DNA of 64,000 bases. Source: Filimonas lacunae (GTDB lineage: Bacteria > Bacteroidota > Bacteroidia > Chitinophagales > Chitinophagaceae). The DNA lies in assembly GCF_002355595.1 (NCBI RefSeq), contig NZ_AP017422.1:868001-932000 (forward strand). Direction: 5' to 3'. The position numbers were made by a program, and so were the translations under genes. Of the stretch, positions 39,465-49,208 are shown in pieces (positions within the stretch are counted from its first letter, which is position 1; every line of letters starts with the position of its first letter). The notes below the pieces were generated by a model. It was given only the letters and a program-made list of their open reading frames with translations. It was not told the DNA's origin and did no database searches.

Positions 39465-41240
39465 ATGAAAAGAATGTTATCAGGCGTGCTGGCTATTTGC
39501 ATGTATGCAGCTACAGCGCAATATGCTGCCCGGTATGAAAAGGCAGCTGATGCTTATTTTGCACAGGGTGATTATTTTTCGGCTGCTCAGTATTATGAAA
39601 AATATATAACAGGTAATGAAAAAGGATTGGGCAATAGCTACGATCCCTATGCTATTCAGTCTTTGCAGCAAACGGCTGCTGTTTCTGCTGCTAAAAAGCA
39701 GGCAGTGTTTCGCCTGGCAGAGTGTTATCGTTTTTTGCATTACCCGGTTAAAGCAGAAAAATGGTATCTGTTTGTTGCAGAACATTATAAGGACGCTTAT
39801 CCGCAGGCCCGTTTTTATTATGCAGTGAGTTTGCGTGAGTTGCAAAATGCTGCTGAAGCGGAGTATGCTTTCCGTTTGTTTTTAAAAGAGTATGCTTTGC
39901 CGGATGCTTATTCCACTGCTGCAGCACGCGAACTGGATAACCTGGCATTTGCCCAAAAGCAACTGTCAAAGGATATCAGTAATTATACTATTCGTCCATT
40001 ACCTGCTTTGGGTGGTAGCGTTACTAATTATGCACCGGTGCTTATACAGGATACTTTATTATTTACTGCTGCAGTGTCTTTGCCTGATGCCAAAGCTAAG
40101 CATGTAAACCATGTTTTTTCTGCTGTGTATAAAGAAGGGGTTAGAGGTGAGGCTGTGCCGCTGGCTTTACCTGTAACAGGCGCTATGCACCAGGGGGCTG
40201 TAAGTGTTACGCCTGATGGTAACACGCTTTTTGTAACGCAGTGGACTGTTCGGGAAGGAAAGAAGCAGGCGGCTATTTACCGGAGCAAACGGGTGGCTAC
40301 CGGTTGGGGTATGCCTGAGCCATTGGGTAAAGAAGTAAATGCAGTCGGCTACAATGCACAGCAGCCTTGTGTAACGGGGGATGGCAAATATCTGTTGTAT
40401 GCCAGTGATAAAGCAGGCGGCACCGGTGGCTGGGACATATGGTATGCTTCACTGGATGTGCGTGGTAATATCTTAGCTACAGGCAATGCTGGAAATACCA
40501 TTAATACCGCAGGAGATGAACAAGCGCCTTATTATCACCAGGCGTCGGGTACTTTGGTATTTGCCAGTAATGGAAAAACGGGTATGGGAGGATATGATCT
40601 ATTTGCTGCTACAGGCAAACCTGGTGCATTTGCTGTTGCAGAAAATATGGGATATCCCATAAACTCTATAAGGGATGATATTTACTTTGCTGTTAAGCCA
40701 GGGACTGACAATGTATATGAAAATGTATTCATCAGTTCTGACAGGGCATCTGATTGTTGCCTGGATTTGTTTTATGTTACTAAAACTCCACCTCCAGTTG
40801 TTGCTGTGCATAAAGCGCCTGTAAAGGATTCTATTCCGGCTTCTGTAATCATTACACCGGAAGTGGTGGCTGTTAAAGAGGAAAGAAATATTATTCCGGA
40901 TGTGTATTTTGCTGTTAACGAATGGAAGCCCTTAGAAACTTCCTACACTTCCTTAGATAAACTGGTGGCTTATTTAAAAGAACATGTTACGTTTTATGTT
41001 GAAATAGGAGGGCATACGGATTCTACAGGAAATGTGGCAACTAACAGGCTGTTATCGGAGAATAGAGCTAAAAGTGTGGTGGATTATCTCATTAGTAAGG
41101 GAATTGCAGCGGAAAGGTTAACTTATAAGGGATATGGTGCAAGTGTGCCTGTTGCCCCTAATTCAAAACGGGATGGTAGCGATAACCCGGAAGGAAGGAC
41201 GCGTAACCGCAGAACAGAATATACTATTTGGAAAAGATAA
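39465..41240 (+). CDS. PorE-like protein: TPR, PD40 beta-propeller and OmpA domain
   Basis: The 591-residue protein has a short signal peptide (MKRMLSGVLAICMYAATAQY). TPR-like helices span about 20-165 (YEKAADAYFAQGDYFSAAQY, YFYAVSLRELQNAAEAEYAF in similar form). PD40/WD40-like blades span about 180-440 (GAVSVTPDGNTLFVTQW, QQPCVTGDGKYLLYASDKAG, NVFISSDRASDCCLDLFYV). A C-terminal OmpA domain runs from about 475 (FYVEIGGHTDSTGN, LLSENRAKSVVDYLISKGIA, RTRNRRTEY). It matches the architecture of PorE, which anchors the T9SS to peptidoglycan. It is the last gene of the operon with the giant cargo and PorP/SprF. Confidence 0.9.
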   Translation: MKRMLSGVLAICMYAATAQYAARYEKAADAYFAQGDYFSAAQYYEKYITGNEKGLGNSYDPYAIQSLQQTAAVSAAKKQAVFRLAECYRFLHYPVKAEKWYLFVAEHYKDAYPQARFYYAVSLRELQNAAEAEYAFRLFLKEYALPDAYSTAAARELDNLAFAQKQLSKDISNYTIRPLPALGGSVTNYAPVLIQDTLLFTAAVSLPDAKAKHVNHVFSAVYKEGVRGEAVPLALPVTGAMHQGAVSVTPDGNTLFVTQWTVREGKKQAAIYRSKRVATGWGMPEPLGKEVNAVGYNAQQPCVTGDGKYLLYASDKAGGTGGWDIWYASLDVRGNILATGNAGNTINTAGDEQAPYYHQASGTLVFASNGKTGMGGYDLFAATGKPGAFAVAENMGYPINSIRDDIYFAVKPGTDNVYENVFISSDRASDCCLDLFYVTKTPPPVVAVHKAPVKDSIPASVIITPEVVAVKEERNIIPDVYFAVNEWKPLETSYTSLDKLVAYLKEHVTFYVEIGGHTDSTGNVATNRLLSENRAKSVVDYLISKGIAAERLTYKGYGASVPVAPNSKRDGSDNPEGRTRNRRTEYTIWKR

Positions 41241-41283
41241 ATGCGGTAGAACAGGTAAATTGTGAAAGGTGGGAAATAAAAAA

Positions 41284-41307
41284 CGGGCCGGTTCAGCTTC
41301 CGGCCCG
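41284..41307. terminator. GC-rich hairpin after the T9SS operon
   Basis: Perfect 8-bp stem CGGGCCGG with CCGGCCCG, 44 bp past the PorE-like stop. The T tract lies on the minus-strand side, so as an intrinsic terminator it would work best for antisense transcription. On the plus strand it is preceded by A and has no T tract. The rest of 41308-41562 shows no gene. Confidence 0.45.
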
Positions 41308-41562
41308 CTACAGTTCACAGTTTTCTTTCGGATTAAAAACGGACATATACTAATAGGCAACACGCGTGCCAATTCTTTATTGTTTTGATAATCATTGTTT
41401 TGTGGAAGTGGTTTTTATAGATTTTCCTAATTTGGGATAGTTTATTCCAAAAAATGGAAAATAGAAGAAAGTAGTGGTAAAAAATTAAGGTAATTTACCG
41501 CAATCAGTAAAAAGTACCATAATTGCCCTGTAAAACACAGCGCCTTCCCGGGCTAGGGTGTT

Positions 41563-41570
41563 TACCTTTG
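41563..41570 (+). promoter_or_regulatory. -7 box TACCTTTG for the AraC gene
   Basis: Exact TAnnTTTG 19 bp before the GTG start at 41590. Confidence 0.6.
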
Positions 41571-41589
41571 TATAGTTAAAGCAAAGGAT

Positions 41590-42474
41590 GTGGCAAAGAT
41601 AGAATATCCAACATACGGCATAGGTAACCTGGTTGCAGAGAAGTCGAAAGACGATTTGTGGGTAGCTGACCGTTTTAAGGCTTATTTGTCAAATAATCCT
41701 CATTTACAAGTTGTTCATGGTCATAGCTATTATCACCTTTTATACTTTACTGAGGGTAGTGGTGAGCATGTAATTGATTTTACCCATTATCCGGTTAAAA
41801 AGGGCTCTGTTTATTTTATGAAACCGGGTCAGGTGCATCGTTGGTTTTTTGGGGATGCGCCGGATGGCTATGTGATTAATTTTTCGGATGGTTTTCTGGA
41901 ACAGGCCTTTGTAAGATCACAGATATTGGAGTTGTTCCCATTTTGGGAACCGATGGTTGGCCCCCAGGTAGTAGAAGTGCCGGAGACGATGCAGCCGGCC
42001 GTAGAAAACCTGTTTGAAACCATATTGACAGAACAGGTAGCGAAAAAACAGATGAGCCGGGAAATGATGACGGCTTTGCTGATCCAGTTGTTTGTTACCA
42101 TAAAGCGAACTATGCCCGAGGCAGATGCAGCTTTGCCGGTTAACTACAACGCCACCATCCTGCGCAATTTTCAGCAATTGATTGAAAGGCATTTTGCCCA
42201 TATAAAGCTGCCCAAAGATTATGCGGCCATGTTATACATTACGCCTAATCATTTGAACGCGTTGTGTAAAGATGCAACAGGCATTTCGGCGGGTGAGCTG
42301 ATACGAAAGCGTATTATACTGGAGGCAAAGCGTTTGCTGGTGAACCTGGAGCTGAGCATCAATGAAATTGGCGACAGGCTTAATTTCCAGGACAGCAGTT
42401 ATTTTATCAAGTTTTTTAAAAAGGATACAGGTATTACGCCTGAAACTTTTCGCAAACAATTTCAACACGCATAA
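41590..42474 (+). CDS. AraC family transcriptional regulator with N-terminal cupin
   Basis: The 294-residue protein has a cupin-like sensor at about residues 30-110 (VVHGHSYYHLLYFTEGSGEH, KKGSVYFMKPGQVHRWFFG). The AraC DNA-binding domain lies at about 190-290 (LPKDYAAMLYITPNHLNALC, GISAGELIRKRIILEAKRLL, EIGDRLNFQDSSYFIKFFKK). It starts with GTG at 41590; the overlapping ATG at 41588 is out of frame. The DUF983 gene follows after 10 bp, so the two may be co-transcribed. Ligand and targets are unknown. Confidence 0.9.
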   Translation: MAKIEYPTYGIGNLVAEKSKDDLWVADRFKAYLSNNPHLQVVHGHSYYHLLYFTEGSGEHVIDFTHYPVKKGSVYFMKPGQVHRWFFGDAPDGYVINFSDGFLEQAFVRSQILELFPFWEPMVGPQVVEVPETMQPAVENLFETILTEQVAKKQMSREMMTALLIQLFVTIKRTMPEADAALPVNYNATILRNFQQLIERHFAHIKLPKDYAAMLYITPNHLNALCKDATGISAGELIRKRIILEAKRLLVNLELSINEIGDRLNFQDSSYFIKFFKKDTGITPETFRKQFQHA

Positions 42475-42484
42475 ATATTTTGTT

Positions 42485-42943
42485 ATGAGCAATCATGAAA
42501 CAGCCAAACCGAATGTGTTGGTGAGTGTATGCCATACCCGTTGTCCACGTTGCCGCAGAGGTAATATGTTTACCGATGCTAACCCTTATCATCTGAAACA
42601 TACGCTGGAGATGAATGAAAGCTGCCCGGTGTGCGGACAGCAATTTGATATAGAAGTTGGCTTTTATTATGGAACCAGTTATGTAAGCTATGCTTTTGCA
42701 GTAGCGTTAAGTGTGGCCACTTTTATAGCATGGTGGGTTTTGTTTGGTTTTTCATTATATGATAACCGCATTTTCTGGTGGCTGGGTGTTAATTCAGTGT
42801 TGCTGTTGATTATACAGCCTGTGTTTATGCGGTTGGCGCGAACTGTGTGGCTTAGCTTTTTTGTGGGATATGACAAGGATTGGAACGTGAAGCCCGCCAA
42901 AGCACCGGAACGTACCAATGATCAAATGAAAAATGCCTGGTAA
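42485..42943 (+). CDS. DUF983 family membrane protein
   Basis: The 152-residue protein starts at MSNHETAKPNVL; a longer in-frame start at 42362 overlaps the AraC gene and is rejected. It has two CxxC pairs typical of DUF983: CHTRCPRCRRGNMF and ESCPVCGQQFDIE. These are followed by GFYYGTSYVSYAF and two membrane helices (AVALSVATFIAWWVLFGF, WLGVNSVLLLIIQPVFMRL). Metal binding by the cysteines is likely; the function of the family is not established. The stop codon lies in the loop of a shared bidirectional terminator. Confidence 0.9.
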   Translation: MSNHETAKPNVLVSVCHTRCPRCRRGNMFTDANPYHLKHTLEMNESCPVCGQQFDIEVGFYYGTSYVSYAFAVALSVATFIAWWVLFGFSLYDNRIFWWLGVNSVLLLIIQPVFMRLARTVWLSFFVGYDKDWNVKPAKAPERTNDQMKNAW

Positions 42944-42956
42944 AACCAGGCATTTT
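42930..42956. terminator. Bidirectional terminator between DUF983 and the antiporter gene
   Basis: Perfect 12-bp stem AAAATGCCTGGT with ACCAGGCATTTT and a three-base loop, T tracts on both strands. It lies across the DUF983 stop and directly beyond the antiporter stop. Confidence 0.85.
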
Positions 42957-42957
42957 T

Positions 42958-45234
42958 TTAAGGTTTAATAATCAGTACAGCCGGTGTGTGCGATAGCCAC
43001 GTGGGTTCTGCTTCCAGTGTTTTACGCCAGCTGTCCATGCTTATCAGCATCAGGTCTTGTTGATCCAGGAACATGGGCTCAATGTTTCTTTCACTATACA
43101 AGGCAATATGATTAGGTGCTATTTGTTCTATAGAGCGTATGGTTTCTTTTAGTTCAGGGTTTTGTTTAATAACGCCCATTACATCCAGCACTACTACGCG
43201 TGCTTCGCTGTTGTGTATCAGCTTTTGCGCATAAATAAGCAGGAAGCTGTCGCTGATAGACAAAATGGGAATAAAGATGTTTTCCAGCTTTTCTGTATTC
43301 CTGTCTATATAAATGCCTACCGGTACTTTAGATGCCCGGGTTATTTGTTTGATATGTTCATAGAAAACCGTGTTGTCAAACAGTTTTTCTTTACCGGTAA
43401 TAGTATCGTATAATCTTTCCGGGTTAATGATCTTGTTGGTGAAGCCTAATATTTTACCTAGCAGGGTGCCTTCGAATACGGAGGAACCTACGCCAATCAG
43501 CAACAGGTCAAAGTGTCCTTCATTGGCAGTGTGTATAATCTCCTCTGTAATGTCCAGTGTTGGTTTAAACAGGGGAGTGATAGGCAGGCTCAATTTTTGG
43601 GCCTCTTCCTGTATCGGTTGAAAGCTTTCTCTTTCATACTCTTCCTGGTTATACTGGTTTAACTCACTGCTGGGTGAAAGGTGCAGGGCTGTAACATGTG
43701 CATTGGTGGTGGCTTTTTTTACAAAGTTGTTGGCCAGCTGTAATAAGGATACCCCTTTTTTAGCGCTGCCAAAGGAAACGAGGATGTTATACCGTATTTC
43801 TTTTTCCAGTAAATCGCTGGCATCGGGGTGGCTGCGTTCCGGCATAAAGCGGTTAATCAGGTCCAGAATGGGGCCGGTCATAAAAGTGGTAGCCAGGGCC
43901 ATCAGCACCATCATGGCAAACACTTCGGGCTTCAATACTCCTAAATCGTAGCCAATGTTCAGTACAATCAATTCCATTAACCCGCGGGTATTCATCAGGG
44001 CGCCTATAGAAAGGCTTTCTCGCCAGCTTTGTCCTACAAATCTTGCGGCCAGTGCGCTGCCTACAAACTTGCCGGTTACCGCTACGGCTATAATAACGCC
44101 GCATACCTGCCACATATGAACATCGTTTAATAAACCTATTTGTGTTCTTAAACCGGTAAATACAAAAAACAGGGGCAGTAGTAACACCAGGGCCACATCT
44201 TCTACCTTTTCAATAAAAATATTGCGGAAGCTAATGTTGGCAGGCATAATAACCCCCGCCATAAAAGCACCAAACAGGGCATGAATGCCTATTACCTCAG
44301 TAGTAAAAGAAGAGAGCAGTAATGTGATAAAGAATACAGCTACCACCGGCTTGCTTAACGCTTCTTTATTAGAGTATTTATCGCCTATTCTTTTTAAAAA
44401 CGGCTGAATCAGTTTTATCATCACCAGCACATAGGCAATAGCCATAAGAATGGTAAACAACGAGCTGGTTACAGATCCTGCTTTTACAATGGCTATTACC
44501 ACCGCCAGTATGCACCAGGCTGTAATGTCATCTGCTGCTGCACAGGTAATAACAATGGTGCCCAGTTTGGTTTTAGAAAGGCCACGTTCCTGTACTATGC
44601 GTGCCAGTACCGGAAAGGCGGTAATACTCATAGATATACCTGTGAACAGTGCAAAAGACAGGAAGTTGATATTGCCGGGGGCAAACTGGCGATATAGAAA
44701 ATAGGATAATGCAATGCCCAGCGTAAAAGGAAAGATGATGCTGGCATGACTTACCACTACGGCGTCTTTCGCTTTGTTTTTCAACACCTTTAAGTCCAGC
44801 TCCATCCCAATTACAAACATGAATAGTATTAAGCCTATCTGGCTTAAAAAACTCAGGTTGCTGAGTGAGTTGACCGGAAATAAAAATCCGGAAACTTCGG
44901 GCATCCATTTAGCAAGGAAAGAGGGGCCAAGGAAAATGCCTGCTGCTATTTCGCCAATGACAGTGGGTTGTTTTATTTTTTTACATAAGAAACCAAAAGC
45001 GCGTGCTACCAGTATAATAGTGATAATCTGTAGTAAGAGAATAGCCAGCGGATGTGTGAGGTTGTGTATGTAGGTGTCTTTAAACTGCTGCCAGGTAGAG
45101 GCTTCCAGTTGCGGTATAAAATTCGTTACTTTTTCGCTTTCCAATACACGGCCCTTCTGTAGAAAGTAGTATATAAGCCCTGAAAATCCAGCAATAGTAA
45201 TCACATAGAAAAGTAGGTTCCTGTATTTTTTCAT
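42958..45234 (-). CDS. CPA2-type cation:proton antiporter with C-terminal UspA-like domains
   Basis: The 758-residue protein starts with an isolated N-terminal helix. A Na/H exchanger domain of about twelve helices spans about residues 60-460. It has the family marks [80 protein letters not shown] (the acidic ion site) and [21 protein letters not shown] cytoplasmic region from about 475 to the end resembles universal-stress-protein-like domains ([40 protein letters not shown]). It probably exchanges sodium or potassium for protons at the inner membrane. An exact TAAGTTTG box precedes it. Confidence 0.93.
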   Translation of the reverse strand: MKKYRNLLFYVITIAGFSGLIYYFLQKGRVLESEKVTNFIPQLEASTWQQFKDTYIHNLTHPLAILLLQIITIILVARAFGFLCKKIKQPTVIGEIAAGIFLGPSFLAKWMPEVSGFLFPVNSLSNLSFLSQIGLILFMFVIGMELDLKVLKNKAKDAVVVSHASIIFPFTLGIALSYFLYRQFAPGNINFLSFALFTGISMSITAFPVLARIVQERGLSKTKLGTIVITCAAADDITAWCILAVVIAIVKAGSVTSSLFTILMAIAYVLVMIKLIQPFLKRIGDKYSNKEALSKPVVAVFFITLLLSSFTTEVIGIHALFGAFMAGVIMPANISFRNIFIEKVEDVALVLLLPLFFVFTGLRTQIGLLNDVHMWQVCGVIIAVAVTGKFVGSALAARFVGQSWRESLSIGALMNTRGLMELIVLNIGYDLGVLKPEVFAMMVLMALATTFMTGPILDLINRFMPERSHPDASDLLEKEIRYNILVSFGSAKKGVSLLQLANNFVKKATTNAHVTALHLSPSSELNQYNQEEYERESFQPIQEEAQKLSLPITPLFKPTLDITEEIIHTANEGHFDLLLIGVGSSVFEGTLLGKILGFTNKIINPERLYDTITGKEKLFDNTVFYEHIKQITRASKVPVGIYIDRNTEKLENIFIPILSISDSFLLIYAQKLIHNSEARVVVLDVMGVIKQNPELKETIRSIEQIAPNHIALYSERNIEPMFLDQQDLMLISMDSWRKTLEAEPTWLSHTPAVLIIKP

Positions 45235-45254
45235 GCGCTGTTGTTAAGTGTGCG

Positions 45255-45262
45255 CAAACTTA
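45255..45262 (-). promoter_or_regulatory. -7 box TAAGTTTG for the antiporter gene
   Basis: Exact TAnnTTTG on the minus strand 20 bp before the ATG, giving a leader of about 15 nt. It separates this gene from the response-regulator gene upstream. Confidence 0.6.
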
Positions 45263-45350
45263 TTCTATTACCGCAAGCTGGCCGGTGGGTATGTAATCAG
45301 GCAGCGGTTTTATGTAATAAAACGGTAGAATTATGTTCCGTAACTGAGCT

Positions 45351-46073
45351 TTACCGTGCGTGGGTATGTTGCAAAAAGCCAGTACGGTATATTTCGCCCA
45401 GCACCAGTTGCAGGGGCTTGCCCTCGGGGCCGGGAATATTGGTGGTGATTTCGTCGTGCGAAAAAAAGCCAACGGCCTTTACTGCCAGAATTTCTTTTTT
45501 ATTAATGCGGCAAAACTGATCGGGAGGCAGCAATTGCAGTAACTGTGTAAAGGATATGTTTTTTAACAGGATGGTTTGGCCATTGTCCAGTAAGGCTAGT
45601 TTATCCCGTTTATCCATGTCGGAGGTGGTGATAAGAAGCAGTTGGTTAAAATAAAGCAAGGCCTTGCCCTGGCTGGTGTTCAGTTGCACAAATTGTGATG
45701 GGGCCAACTGTGGCTGCAGTTTGTCGGCTGCTTTTTGCAAGGCCTTTTCCAGCCGTTCTTTTTGTATGGGCTTGCGTATATAGTCAATAGCATCCAGGTC
45801 AAAAGCTTCAGCTGCGTATTCTTTATACGCAGTGGTGAAAATTACCGGTTTGTTATGTAGTAGCTGAGCTATTTCCAGGCCATTGAATCCCGGCATTTCT
45901 ATGTCTAATATGCACACATCAAAATCCAGCTCTTTACTCTCTTCCAGCAGCTTCATGGGGTCGTTAAAAGCCTTTACCACTTCCACGCCCGGAATCTGCT
46001 GGCAAAGCATGCGCAGGTAGGTGAGACCGGGCAGCTCATCATCCAGTAGCAAGCATTTTATTCTTGTGTTCAA
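45351..46073 (-). CDS. LytTR family response regulator
   Basis: The 240-residue protein has a receiver domain at about 5-120: LLLDDELPGL (acidic pocket), phosphoacceptor Asp57 in FDVCILDIEMPGFNG, VIFTTAYKEYAAEAFDLDA and YIRKP. A LytTR DNA-binding domain spans about 145-235 (LYFNQLLLITTSDMDKRDKL, FCRINKKEILAVKAVGFF). The stop is followed by the antiporter gene after 116 bp. The start overlaps the histidine kinase gene by 35 bp, a classic coupled two-component pair. Confidence 0.93.
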   Translation of the reverse strand: MNTRIKCLLLDDELPGLTYLRMLCQQIPGVEVVKAFNDPMKLLEESKELDFDVCILDIEMPGFNGLEIAQLLHNKPVIFTTAYKEYAAEAFDLDAIDYIRKPIQKERLEKALQKAADKLQPQLAPSQFVQLNTSQGKALLYFNQLLLITTSDMDKRDKLALLDNGQTILLKNISFTQLLQLLPPDQFCRINKKEILAVKAVGFFSHDEITTNIPGPEGKPLQLVLGEIYRTGFLQHTHAR

Positions 46074-46815
46074 GCAGATTTATTTTTAAGTGAGCAATAT
46101 ATACATCCCCCTCGGCAAACTGGTCCAGCTCGTAATGTTGCTGGTATATTACCGACAGGCGTTTTTGCAGGCTGTCTTTACCAAAACCGCCTTTTTGCTT
46201 TTTTAATGGCGATTTGCTGCTTATTTTGTTGGATACGGTTAAGGTGAATACCGGACCTTTCAGCTCAAATACAATGGCTATAAATGCGTTTTCACTTTGT
46301 AAATCGGCGTGTTTAAACGCATTTTCTATCAGGTCAATGGTAATAAGCGGTGCTATCAGCTTTTGATCTAGCAGGGTGTTGCTTTCATCTGTTTTGTTTT
46401 TGATGCGCAAATCGAACAGGGGACTTACTTTAATGCGGTTGATTTCGATAAGGCTTAGCGCAAACTCTATTTCTTCTCTTAACGATACATATTGCCGGTC
46501 GCTTTCGTAGAGGATGTAATCCAGCACGTTCGACAGCTTATCCAGGGCATAATAGGTTTGATAGGCGTGGCTTTGAATAGAGTTGAGTATGTTTTTAAAC
46601 AGGTGTGGGTTGAGCTTGTAATTGATAGATTCCAGCTGTAAGGAATGTACTTTCAATTCCAGCTCTTTATACTTTTCGGCGTATTGACGATTATGGTGCT
46701 GCGCCTTACGTAGCCGCACATATAGGAGGATAATAGCGCACAACGCCAGCAGCAATAATGCAGATACTATTGCTGTGGAGGTATTGTATGATATGGTCAA
46801 TTGCAACAAATACAA
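46039..46815 (-). CDS. LytS/YehU-type sensor histidine kinase
   Basis: The 258-residue protein has one N-terminal membrane helix (about 13-33, STAIVSALLLLALCAIILLY), a coiled-coil linker (KYKELELKVHSLQLES) and a His_kinase domain. The phospho-acceptor is His71 in YKLNPHLFKNILNSIQSHA. The N-box of the HATPase is IDLIENAFKHAD, and the G-box is GGFGKDSLQKRLSVIY. It has no large sensory domain, so it may sense via the helix or through the 94-residue membrane protein encoded 62 bp upstream. It overlaps the regulator gene by 35 bp. Confidence 0.93.
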   Translation of the reverse strand: MYLLQLTISYNTSTAIVSALLLLALCAIILLYVRLRKAQHHNRQYAEKYKELELKVHSLQLESINYKLNPHLFKNILNSIQSHAYQTYYALDKLSNVLDYILYESDRQYVSLREEIEFALSLIEINRIKVSPLFDLRIKNKTDESNTLLDQKLIAPLITIDLIENAFKHADLQSENAFIAIVFELKGPVFTLTVSNKISSKSPLKKQKGGFGKDSLQKRLSVIYQQHYELDQFAEGDVYIAHLKINLLEHKNKMLATG

Positions 46816-46877
46816 TTACTGCATCTTTAGGCCGGGTAAGGAGTAAAGATAGAAAAGTAAAAGTATTTGCCTCCCGT

Positions 46878-47162
46878 TTAGCGCAACAGGTTAATGATAA
46901 TGAGGGTGATGGCCATGGTAGAAAAGCCTATAATAACCAGGTTGATAGAGGTGCGCTGGTTATTGTAATTATGGTTTTTCTGCTTTTCGCCATATTTTAT
47001 CTGGTACAGCATATTGGCTTTTTTAAACAGGGCTATGGCCAGTGCTATACAGGTAAAGCTCAATGATAATCGGGAAGAAACGGGAACTTTTAAACTGCTG
47101 GTTAATGGCGCTATTACAAGTAATGCTATGCCTATGAAACGATAAAACGTCCATTTGTACAT
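46878..47162 (-). CDS. Small membrane protein upstream of the LytS-type kinase
   Basis: The 94-residue protein has about three hydrophobic segments (FIGIALLVIAPLTSSL, LSLSFTCIALAIALF, LVIIGFSTMAITLIIINLL) separated by a basic polar loop (IKYGEKQKNHNYNNQRTS). The family was not recognised. It lies 62 bp upstream of the sensor kinase on the same strand with no terminator between, so it may belong to the same transcript, perhaps as a sensory partner (inference). Confidence 0.6.
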   Translation of the reverse strand: MYKWTFYRFIGIALLVIAPLTSSLKVPVSSRLSLSFTCIALAIALFKKANMLYQIKYGEKQKNHNYNNQRTSINLVIIGFSTMAITLIIINLLR

Positions 47163-47240
47163 AAACAGTGGTTTTTTAAAGGCAAATCGTTAGTAAGAAT
47201 GTATACAGAAACAATATAAGATATTTTATTTTGTAAAAGA

Positions 47241-47273
47241 AAGGGTATTCTGTATTTTTTACAGAACACCCTT
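47241..47273 (-). terminator. Hairpin after the small hydrophilic protein gene
   Basis: Fourteen-base arms AAGGGTATTCTGTA and TACAGAACACCCTT with one mismatch, loop of five T, followed by a T-rich stretch on the minus strand. Confidence 0.6.
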
Positions 47274-47305
47274 GTTTATCTGGCTATCTATTCAATAGCC
47301 GGTTT

Positions 47306-47491
47306 TTAATTGCCACTATTGTCGCCCATTTTTTCGGCTTTTGTGTGCTTTTTGTTGTGGGTGACATCGCCTCCTTTAAAATCCTGCTCTTCATTTTTAC
47401 GGCTGTCCATGTCGTCTTTGTTTTCGGGACGGGTGTGTTTACCCCTTACCGGAACGGCTTTGGAGCCTTGTTTCATGGTTGCGTTCTTCAT
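47306..47491 (-). CDS. Small, highly charged hydrophilic protein
   Basis: The 61-residue product starts MKNATMKQGSKAVPVRGKHT. It is rich in Lys, Asp, Glu and Asn with no hydrophobic core (MDSRKNEEQDFKGGDVTHNK) and is probably disordered. Longer in-frame starts (47500, 47776) run antisense to the divergent cupin gene and are rejected. Function not recognised. It has its own terminator downstream and diverges from the cupin gene across 90 bp. Confidence 0.55.
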   Translation of the reverse strand: MKNATMKQGSKAVPVRGKHTRPENKDDMDSRKNEEQDFKGGDVTHNKKHTKAEKMGDNSGN

Positions 47492-47581
47492 AACATACAT
47501 TTTAAATAAGGGGATAAAAAACCATGCCTTTACTGGTAGGCTTATTGCTATAACAGAGGGTGAACAATAACCTGTTAAGCT

Positions 47582-47986
47582 ATGAGTAATAAAAGCAACA
47601 ATGCCACATTTAATCGTCCGCAGGGCAGCAGGCCTATCGATGCTCCTGTTCTGGTAACCCATATTGAAGAAAGTGTGCAGCTGCTGGAATCGGAAGAGGC
47701 CTGGCAAAAGAACAACCGGAATGCAGTAACCCTGTTTAAAACGGAGGGTTTTAGTACGGTGCTGGTGGCCTTGCATAAGGGGGCGGATATTACAGATAAT
47801 GTTACAGAGGGGATATTATCCATCCAGGTGTTAAGCGGAAGTGTAGAAGTACAGCTGGAGGATAAAAAAGTAATAGCCGGTAAGGGCGAGCTGGTGTTTA
47901 TGCACAGGTTGCAGCAGCATGTAATAAAAGCGCTGGAAGACTGCCGTTTGCTGGCCGCCCTTACCGGTGAAAAGAATATTTACTAA
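47582..47986 (+). CDS. Cupin-domain protein
   Basis: The 134-residue protein has a single cupin barrel at about residues 35-120: [19 protein letters not shown] (motif 1 position, without the usual HxH), [40 protein letters not shown] (motif 2 with one His). The reduced set of histidines suggests weak or absent metal binding. Its function is unknown. Its stop overlaps the stop of the convergent aldolase gene by 4 bp, so transcripts of the two genes overlap. Confidence 0.8.
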   Translation: MSNKSNNATFNRPQGSRPIDAPVLVTHIEESVQLLESEEAWQKNNRNAVTLFKTEGFSTVLVALHKGADITDNVTEGILSIQVLSGSVEVQLEDKKVIAGKGELVFMHRLQQHVIKALEDCRLLAALTGEKNIY

Positions 47987-49056
47987 GCAATGGTTACCTG
48001 CTTTTCGAGGTATACATCCTGTATGGCCTGTAATAATTGAATGCCTTCTGCAAAGGGGCGCTGAAAGGCTTTGCGGCCTGAAATAAGCCCGGTGCCTCCG
48101 GCCCGTTTGTTAATCACAGCGGTTAATACCGCTTCTTTCAGGTCGCTGGCACCTGCCGAGGCGCCGCCGGAATTAATTAAGCCGGCGCGGCCCATGTAAC
48201 AGTTGGCCACCTGGTAACGGCACAGGTCTATCGGGTTGTCCGAAGCAAGCTGTGTGTACATGCGTTCATCCAGCTTGCCATAGCTGCTGGCGCCCATGTT
48301 CAGGGCTTTAAAGCCCCCGTTGTTTTCGGGCAGTTTCTGTTTAATAATATCTGCCTGTATGGTAACGCCCAGGTGGTTTGCCTGGCCGGTTAAATCGGCC
48401 GAAACATGGTAATCGATACCCTCTTTTTTAAAGGCATTATTGCGCAGATAACACCACAAAATAGTACCCAGGCCCAGTGAATGGGCTTCTTCAAAAGCAC
48501 GTGCCACTTCTATAATCTGCCTGTCGGCCTCGGGCGATCCAAAATAAATAGTGGCTCCTACAGCTGTCGCTCCCAGGTTCCAGGCATCTTTTACCGAGCC
48601 GAACATAATCTGGTCGTATTTATTGGGATAGGTGAGCAGCTCATTGTGGTTCAGCTTTACAATGAGGGGAATTTTATGCGCGTATTTGCGCGATACAAAG
48701 GCCAATGTGCCAAAGGTCGTAGCTACGGCATTGCAGCCGCCTTCTATGGCCAGTTTAACAATGTTTTCGGGATCGAAATACATAGGATTAGGTGCAAAGG
48801 AAGCGCCTGCACTGTGTTCTATACCCTGGTCTACCGGTAAAATAGATACATAGCCTGTACCAGCCAGCCGGCCGCTGTTGTAAATAGACGCCAGGCTTTT
48901 TAGAGTAGGGATGTTGCGGCTGGATATGCCAAAAACTGAATCCAGGAAGTTGGGAGCCGGCAGGTGCAATTTCTCTTTGGGAATAGTTGTGCAGGTGTGT
49001 TGTAGCAGGGTGGCATGTTGCTGTCCCAGCAGGGTTTCTATTTCTGTAAACGTCAT
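47983..49056 (-). CDS. fbaB: Class I fructose-bisphosphate aldolase (FbaB/DhnA type)
   Basis: The 357-residue enzyme starts at [11 protein letters not shown]; an in-frame ATG at 49104 adds residues that look non-coding. It cleaves fructose 1,6-bisphosphate in glycolysis and gluconeogenesis. Family marks: [87 protein letters not shown] (candidate Schiff-base lysine), and [20 protein letters not shown] (phosphate-binding loop). No operon partner; divergent from galT. Confidence 0.93.
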   Translation of the reverse strand: MTFTEIETLLGQQHATLLQHTCTTIPKEKLHLPAPNFLDSVFGISSRNIPTLKSLASIYNSGRLAGTGYVSILPVDQGIEHSAGASFAPNPMYFDPENIVKLAIEGGCNAVATTFGTLAFVSRKYAHKIPLIVKLNHNELLTYPNKYDQIMFGSVKDAWNLGATAVGATIYFGSPEADRQIIEVARAFEEAHSLGLGTILWCYLRNNAFKKEGIDYHVSADLTGQANHLGVTIQADIIKQKLPENNGGFKALNMGASSYGKLDERMYTQLASDNPIDLCRYQVANCYMGRAGLINSGGASAGASDLKEAVLTAVINKRAGGTGLISGRKAFQRPFAEGIQLLQAIQDVYLEKQVTIA

Positions 49057-49208
49057 AAAAGTGATTTTGTGGTGATAACAATAGGGAAGTATCTGTTGCC
49101 GCAATTATTTTGCCCTTTTTTTATTAAGGCCGATAAGATATTTTTGCCCGGCTTTTCAGGCCTGCCACATGAAGTCTAATTATCCCTTTGCAACAACATT
49201 ATTTTATT

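Noticed and set aside
47492-47776. Longer version of the small hydrophilic protein
   Set aside because: The extra N-terminal residues are antisense to the cupin gene and have no coding character.
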